This document shows, piece after piece, positions 58,153-64,000 of a stretch of DNA of 64,000 bases. Every line of letters begins with the position of its first letter. Position 1 is the first letter of the stretch. Below the pieces are notes generated by a model. That model was given only the letters and a program-made list of their open reading frames with translations. It made no database searches and was not told where the DNA came from. A program made the translations under genes and the position numbers. The DNA comes from Leptidea sinapis (taxonomy: Eukaryota > Arthropoda > Insecta > Lepidoptera > Pieridae), in contig NC_066304.1 in the NCBI RefSeq assembly GCF_905404315.1, positions 6,138,001 through 6,202,000 on the forward strand. Direction: 5' to 3'.

Positions 58153-58517
58153 AATGGATAAGTTGGTAGTAAGTCTAAGTTAGTAAGCACGCAATTAGAT
58201 ATCTATATTAAATTGTTAATAAATACTTACTAGTAAAAAATACTCCACCACCAATAAGATAATAAAAACTGCTATACACAAGTTATTAATAGGCACTGTA
58301 AGAAAATGTCATTATACACTCGACTCACGCGTGTTAGCTACCAAAAAGATTCTAGTTACCAGGTCATAAAATCCCAAAAATAAATATATTATGGAGTCAC
58401 TGTCAACTGTCAAGTAGACAAGTGAAAAACAAACAATAAAATTAAAATGGCGGTTTAACCAAATAAATTCTACATGAAGATTGTTTTGCTCATGCCTCGG
58501 GTTTTTCTTTGTTATCG

Positions 58518-58578
58518 AGTATATTGAAACGTTATCTAAATATTCTTCTTTTATTGTATTTTGGTTTAAGCTGATCTT
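58518..58578 (+). repeat. Repeat phrase upstream of RTF2, shared with 32460-32525
   Basis: atcgagtatattgaaacgtt...ttttggtttaagctgatc here matches atcgagtatattgaaaaatg...tatggtttaagctgatgg near 32467-32525. A short dispersed sequence lying about 200 bp before the RTF2 start codon. Confidence 0.5.
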
Positions 58579-58763
58579 GCTAACCAATGCTCTGATTAAA
58601 TGAATATCTAAAACACCACTGTCAATATTTAATTCAGTCTTTAGTCATTTAGTAAATAGTGACCTAAGTGATAGTCCAACAGCAATTTGTTATTTCATTA
58701 ATAACATACATAAACCTTGCTGTAATCTCAAAGTAAAGTTCAATATATCATTCAAACAATACA

Positions 58764-61700
58764 ATGGGTTGTGATGGTGGTACTATACCTCGCCGAGACG
58801 AATTGGTTCGATTAAAAAAGAAACCAGAACAGGTAATTAAAAAAAGCCAATACACAGACTGCCTAACAGACTCAAAGCTGTAATGTTATCTATTTAAAAA
58901 ATTACACGACAGGTTTTTAGTGTTTGATAAATTTAAAATTTCAGAAAGATAAAGATGCAGAGCGTTCGAACAAGTGGCGCAATTGTGCTTTATCCCAGCA
59001 ACCACTTCAGGAGCCCATAGTTGCATGTGGTCTCGGTAAACTGTATAGCAAAAGTGTAGTGTTGGAAGCATTGTTAGATAAAGAATCTAAGCCAGAATCT
59101 ATTGGTCATATCAAAAATCTGAAGGTAAGTTTTTAAAAAGGTAATCAAATCAATACCTAAGCGTAACAAGTCTAAAATTCAGTAAGTTTGAGATAAGTAT
59201 GAGAAATTTTTTCGAAAACAATAACTGACCATTGCTACAGAAACAAGTCGATAAGTGAATGCTGAATTCACAATCCCCTTATATTTTACAAAGTGTAATG
59301 ATATTTCAATTTACTAATACAAGTCAATTTCAAATTCAGTGGTTAGATCCATGCTTTGCACTTTTTTTTTATGGAATAGGAGGAAAAAGGAGTATACGGG
59401 TCACCTGGTGTTAAGTGACCACCGCCGCCCACATTCTCTTGCAACACCAGAGGAATCACAAGAGTGTTGCCGGCCTTTAAGGCCATTAGCGCGCAATTAA
59501 TTGATGTTTAATATTTGGGGAAACATTTATTTTAGGATATCAAGGATTTAAAGCTAACAAAGAACCCTGCTCACAAGGCAACAGAGCACACAGATGGTGC
59601 AGTGGGGGATGGTAGCGCCCCCTTCATATGCCCTATAAGCTTGTTAGAGATGTCTGGCAAGTTTAGATTTGTGTTTCTGTGGAGTTGTGGCTGTGTGCTG
59701 GCAGAGCGAGCTTTGAAGGAGGTCAAACAGAATCTATGTCACATGGTAGGTTATTTAATGTTGAAATTGATTGGTAACACATATATTGCTAGCTTTAAAA
59801 AATAAAATATAGCTGTATAATGTCCATCATTTATCATTTGTGTTTGGTAGCACCTGTTGCTTGAATTAATAAACGGATTAATTATTAATATTCTTATTAA
59901 ATTATGATTGAGGAAGCTTCTGTTCACCATCCAGTGTAATTTTTTTAAGTACTGAATTGACGGGTCACCAGTTTTGTTAGTTGCTTGTTTTAAGTTTGCC
60001 TAAACAAATATAATAGATTTTTTTTTTATGGAATAGGAGGACATACGAGCGTACGGGTCACCTGGTGTTAAGTGATCACTGCCGCCCACATTTACCATAG
60101 GGACTGATATAGTTATTTATGCAACTGTTGTGTAATAAGTGGTATTAAAACATGAATGTGGAGTTGATAATAGTATCACATGAGTGTTTTAATGCCTAAT
60201 TATCAACAGTTGCATACAAGACTTTATCTACACCCATAATATGAATCCTCTAAACGATTCTGGAACAGTTAGCTTACTGCTAACATTAAAACACCAGTCC
60301 TAGTAGTAACCTAATATCATTCATTACTGATTATATACAAATAAAGTAAGTATTAATGAAACAGTAATTTACTTTAGTAGTAATTTACATTTTGTATAGT
60401 GCAATAATTAAAATTCACTCGAATATAATGTTCTTTTGCAGTGTTTAAAATGAATCGCTCATTTTTTGTAAACAAAACAATAAAAATATTGAAGAAAAAT
60501 GGCGGGGATTCGCATAACGTACTTTTTTTATTTGGCGCGCGACATTCTGGTAGTGTGGAACGCGCGTAAACGAAAATGTTCTATTTTTGAAATTCATACA
60601 TATACCATACTTCAAGCAATAAGAATGTGGCTGTGTGTTGAAACTCTTTGCACATGAAGCGATAAAAAAAAAAACATAAGTGTGTTGTTATGAAATTCAG
60701 TACAATATTACAACACTCTTTTGGAATCATGTAATGGTTATTAGAAAATTGGGTGTTTTAATGTTGGCAATAAGCTAACTGTTTCAGAATCTTTAATAGA
60801 GGATTTAAAGCATGGGTGTAGTAAAAAACATAACATATTGCAACAACACTTGGTAAATATCATGAAGCTTCATCAGTTTGTAAAGGGCTTTTGGAACTCC
60901 CAGCCCATCTTTTAAATCATATAACAACTTAGCCTATTAAATCTTATATTATACAATTTCAGAGGGCCCGCGCAGAACTATAAGAGAACCATAGATCATT
61001 ATCCTCTATATTATAATCTACTATACCATATAAAGCAGACTTATTCTTTGTCAAAGAAGCTTTAATATATTTTTTGATAATTTTTTTGAATGTGTGCTTA
61101 GTGAGTCCTAGTATACTGTCGGGTTTTTTATTGTAAAATTGAATACTTATGAAGGAGCCCTTAAATCTAGCGAACTTAACAATTTGATATTTTTAAAGTG
61201 ATAACCCTCAAATTTGTAAACAAAATTTGTTTCAGTGGGAAAGTGCTCAGATGGAATCTGAGTGTGCACGATTTGCTCCCGCATCATTCTTAAGTTTTAT
61301 TTACAAATCTATTTTATTCACAATTTTTCTTGAACAACAATAAAACAGATATTATAGAATTATCAACAAGTGTAACATAATCCATTAAGAACTATTGAAT
61401 GTTCTTCAAAAATTTATATATTTTCAGTGTCAGCAGCCATTTACAGACAAAGATGTTGTTGTTATAAATGGAAATGAAGAGGATATAGTAAAGCTTCAAG
61501 AAAGAATGGCTGAACGTGTTGCAAGCAGAAAAACTAAGAAAATCAAAGCAGAGAAAATAGAGAATGTGGAAACTAAGGAAACAGAACTTTCTGTACCATC
61601 TGGAGATGCATCTAATATAAAAGTTAAGGCTGAAGAACCAACTGCTAGCTGTAGCCAGGTTAAAAAAGAGGCAGATACAATACCATTATCTTTACCCAAA

Positions 61701-61919
61701 TTTAATCCGAACAAACAACCTCGGGGATTTTTAGGTCCAACAAAGAGAGCATTTCCTAACGGGTTGGGTGATCCATCATACAAAAAATCAAAAAAAGATT
61801 ACAGTGTTGCTAAGGACCCTCAAAGTAGTGAAGTTTATAAATCCCTATTTACATCTCATAAGAATGAACAGGAGCAGCAGAGGGCTCATTGGGTTACTTA
61901 TAATCCATTTTATAATTGA
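58764..61919 (+). CDS. Rtf2: RTF2 (replication termination factor 2), four exons
   Basis: Exons 58764-58832, 58945-59124, 59536-59745 and 61428-61919, all phase 0 with GT/AG junctions (cag|gtaatt, tcag|aaag, aag|gtaagt, ttag|gata, atg|gtaggt, tcag|tgtc). They encode 316 residues, close to the human length. The start MGCDGGTIPRRDELVRLKKK is diagnostic of RTF2. The divided RING-like zinc domains follow: CALSQQPLQEPIVACGLGKL, FICPISLLEMSG, WSCGCVLAERALKE and LCHM|CQQPF, the last Cys pair spanning the exon 3/4 junction. The C-terminus is Lys-rich and probably disordered. RTF2 acts at stalled replication forks and is removed by proteasome shuttles DDI1/2 in mammals; here the role is inferred. Introns 2 and 3 hold LINE tails. 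A polyadenylation signal lies at 62146. Confidence 0.93.
59365..59492 (-). mobile_element. LINE 3' tail (family A) in RTF2 intron 2
   Basis: T run, atggaataggaggaaaaagg, cgggtcacctggtgttaagt, then ttctcttgcaacaccagagg. It lies about 45 bp before exon 3. Confidence 0.8.
60018..60095 (-). mobile_element. LINE 3' tail (family A) in RTF2 intron 3, very short
   Basis: T run, atggaataggaggacatacg, cgtacgggtcacctggtgtt, agtgatcactgccgccc, then it stops abruptly: only ~75 bp of tail. Confidence 0.75.
60119..60870. repeat. Foldback repeat (MITE-like) in RTF2 intron 3
   Basis: The block tacaccc...cctcta...gaacagttagcttactgctaacattaaaacacc (60230-60297) recurs inverted at about 60758-60828 with few differences. 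A second pair of inverted arms, tgcaactgttg...ttaaaacat (60119-60153) and gtgttttaatg...caacagttgca (60190-60222), lies at its left. The centre includes a GC-rich hairpin-like tggcgcgcgacat...ggaacgcgcg (about 60533-60568). No coding. No clear target duplication. Confidence 0.65.
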
Positions 61920-63430
61920 TTCTTAGATTTTTTATACTAATATGTAAATAATTAGAAAATTATTGTACTTTCAACAAGTAATAATTCTGTATAGATTGTC
62001 TGAAACATTTTTTTGCTATAATTACTACATAATTATTTATTAATTAATTGTTTAATGTTTTAAATTTTGGTAAATTGACAACTAGAGTACAAATTTGTTG
62101 AAATACACCAATAATTATGTTTTATATTTCCTATAATTGATAGCAAATAAAAAACAATTTCGAATTTTAAATAATTTTATTACTAATTTAATAAATACTT
62201 ATCCAATATTAATCAAAGAAGTAGACAATGGAATGAAACTATTAATAATTGAGATCTGCGTACATTTGAGCATAATTTCAACCAGCCTTACCCAATTACA
62301 AACTAGCAAAAATCAATAATAAACAAAATAATTTAATACATAAAACTTAAACGGAAGACAAGACTGATAATATTATTTTTCAATATAGTTGTTGAACATG
62401 AAAATTAAATCTTTTGCATATTCTTCTTTTACACAGTCGAGGCTTTCTTATATGATCATTAATTTTGCATTTTAGTTTTAAATCAATTAATAAAGTTAAG
62501 TAGCAAGGAATTTTCACACAAAAAAAGTTGGTTAGATTTAATACGAAAAAAAAAGATTGAGTTTGTAAGTCTTAAGGATTGAATTCTCCAATTTTGTTTT
62601 AAATTTAGTTGTTTTATTTAATTAGCAGATTTTTGTCAAGAATCGAATAGATCATCGCGTGTGAAAACGTCGAAATCAATCTGGAGGTTGACTGTTAGCC
62701 TCTATTTTGAGCAATGCACGTACACTTATACAAATCGTGAAATGAGTTGAGTGTCAAGTCAGTCATAGCAAAATTGACCCAATAATTTTTACACAGATAT
62801 ATTTTATTATACATAATATTGTAAATAATAACTTTATGAATATAAAACACAAATAATTGTTGTAGTTCGTATTATTAACCTTGCCTTGATGAATTTTTCA
62901 CTTCTGTCAAGACACAAAAAAATATTATAAGCACATTATTATTTTTATTAACTGTCCCAAGTTATTATATTGCAGATATGTACTTGAAATAACTTTGACA
63001 TCTTGAATCATTTTGGCAACCATATTATAGAATCTATTCTAATGATGGTATATAATAATAATGGTAAATATGGAATAAGGATAGAAGTAAATCAAATGCT
63101 CATTTTTGTGGTCTGGTAAGCCTAAAATGTTTTTGTCTATGACCTAATTGCAGCATCACATTGCACTGAAGCTAGGGTAGCTTCTATAATGAGGTTAAAG
63201 TCCAACTCATTTAGGCTTGCCTTGGCAGTGAGCAGATCTAAAAACGTGTCAAGCGGAGAGAGACGTTCGCCGGAGGGTAGGGCCGCAATACCTGTCAATA
63301 TCAAATTAAATTATGTAGGTACTATAATAAAAATATTGTCATGTGAAGAAACAATTCGGATCCCTTTTAAAATACTGGACATAATTATAGCTCAGAAGAG
63401 TATAACATACGATAATACGTATTATGCAAG
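61920..63430. other. RTF2 downstream region and gene-free DNA
   Basis: The RTF2 3' UTR with an aataaa at 62146 is followed by AT-rich DNA. A piece of the 9817-family MITE (gtgaaaacgtcgaaatcaat ... cctctattttgagcaa) occupies about 62650-62765. The open frame at 63189-63440 has no recognisable domain. Confidence 0.45.
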
Positions 63431-63439
63431 AGGTGCCTA

Positions 63440-63680
63440 ATGGTCACCAGATGATACGTGAGTACCGCCGTCCACATTCTCCTGCAATCAAGATCCAGAG
63501 GAACAGGTGTTTAGTACGCGCTTTTTTTTAAAGGTACCCATGTCATATCGCCCTGGAAACCGCACAAAGAAGCTCATTTTATAGTTTGATTGTTGAGATG
63601 TAGAAATTGGAAACCGCACTGTAAAGGAATTCATATGATATCCAAGTTAGTGGCGTGTTCTGCGAATGTTTAATTTGGTG
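63440..63680 (-). mobile_element. LINE 3' end (family A), strongly diverged
   Basis: gtcaccagatgatacgtgag, tccacattctcctgca, gcgctttttttaaaggtacc and aaaccgcactgtaaaggaat correspond on the minus strand to the family-A tail and last coding part, with many substitutions and indels. Confidence 0.6.
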
Positions 63681-63849
63681 ACAGGCATATAACGTCATAT
63701 ATCTCCCCGTGATAAATGCGGTAGAAGGCTCACAATAAAGCGACATCTCTACGCAACGTCAAGTGATCTAAGCTGCTCACACAACTCAACGTATTGTGCA
63801 GCTGGGGTGCAGTGAAACTGGTGTGCATAAAGTACTTCAAATGTGGCCG

Positions 63850-64000
63850 GGCCTACGCTCTAGTATGTCGAAGTATTATGTCCCGGGTTCGAATCCCGGT
63901 AGGTGCAAACATTTATATGATTAATATAGATGTTTTTTTCCGAGTCATGGATATTTATATGTATTTATGTATGTTTAAGTAAGTGTATTGTATTAAAAAT
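63850..64000 (+). mobile_element. tRNA-headed SINE, cut by the window end
   Basis: gcctac...tgtcccgggttcgaatcccggtaggtgc contains a perfect pol III box B (gggttcgaatccc, about 63885-63897), and its outer bases gcctac/gtaggt can pair. It continues into aacatttatatgattaatat, then ttccgagtcatggatattta, a body like that of a widespread moth SINE. The 3' end is beyond the window. Confidence 0.7.

Larger units (their letters stand above)
52575..58352 (-). mobile_element. Near full-length I-group LINE with 13-bp target duplication
   Basis: The 13-bp sequence tagttaccaggtc flanks it at 52562-52574 and 58353-58365. Read on the minus strand it has a ~200-bp 5' UTR, ORF1 (58152-56764), ORF2 with endonuclease, RT and RNase H, and a 3' end in short agaat repeats next to the left duplication. 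The RNase H and a CCHC-bearing ORF1 place it in the I/Nimb/LOA assemblage; the exact clade is not resolved. ORF2 is broken in several places, so it is dead although full length. Confidence 0.8.

Overview
The window is AT-rich eukaryotic DNA with small introns, many transposon fossils and a few host genes. The repeats (short Helitrons ending GTCAGCTAG|T, RTE and Jockey/CR1-group LINE tails, a tRNA-headed SINE, Harbinger- and P-type MITEs) and the three recognisable host genes point to an insect, most likely a moth or butterfly. That assignment is inference from repeat types; I ran no search.

Layout. 1-583: repeat-like flank. 589-9335: the main object, a complete BEL/Pao LTR retrotransposon with two apparently identical 235-bp LTRs, a 5-bp target duplication and one uninterrupted 2540-codon frame holding gag, protease, reverse transcriptase, RNase H, integrase and a retroviral-type envelope. 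9.3-38 kb: no host gene supported. It holds LINE tails on both strands, two related P-superfamily mini-elements (one with a perfect 8-bp target duplication), Helitrons, a Harbinger-like MITE, tRNA-like repeats and a hexanucleotide microsatellite of over 300 bp. 38.3-43.0 kb: a compact host cluster with a MIC19/CHCHD3-like gene (+), an unrecognised 129-residue gene (+) and an ABT1/ESF2-like gene (-). 43.9-50.5 kb: nested transposons: a copia relic split by a LINE, a decayed autonomous Helitron split by a LINE with a 13-bp target duplication, and a nearly complete Tc1 element inside a small Helitron. 51.9-58.35 kb: a LINE fragment (+), then a 5.8-kb I-group LINE (-) flanked by a 13-bp direct repeat, its ORF2 broken in several places. 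58.76-61.92 kb: RTF2 in four exons, with LINE tails and a foldback repeat in its introns. 62-64 kb: a MITE piece, a LINE tail and a SINE head cut by the window edge.

The host genes are unrelated housekeeping functions (mitochondrial cristae, ribosome biogenesis, replication-fork regulation) and do not form a pathway. The retroelement is self-contained: LTR promoter, leader with candidate primer site, Gag, enzymes and a membrane fusion-type envelope.
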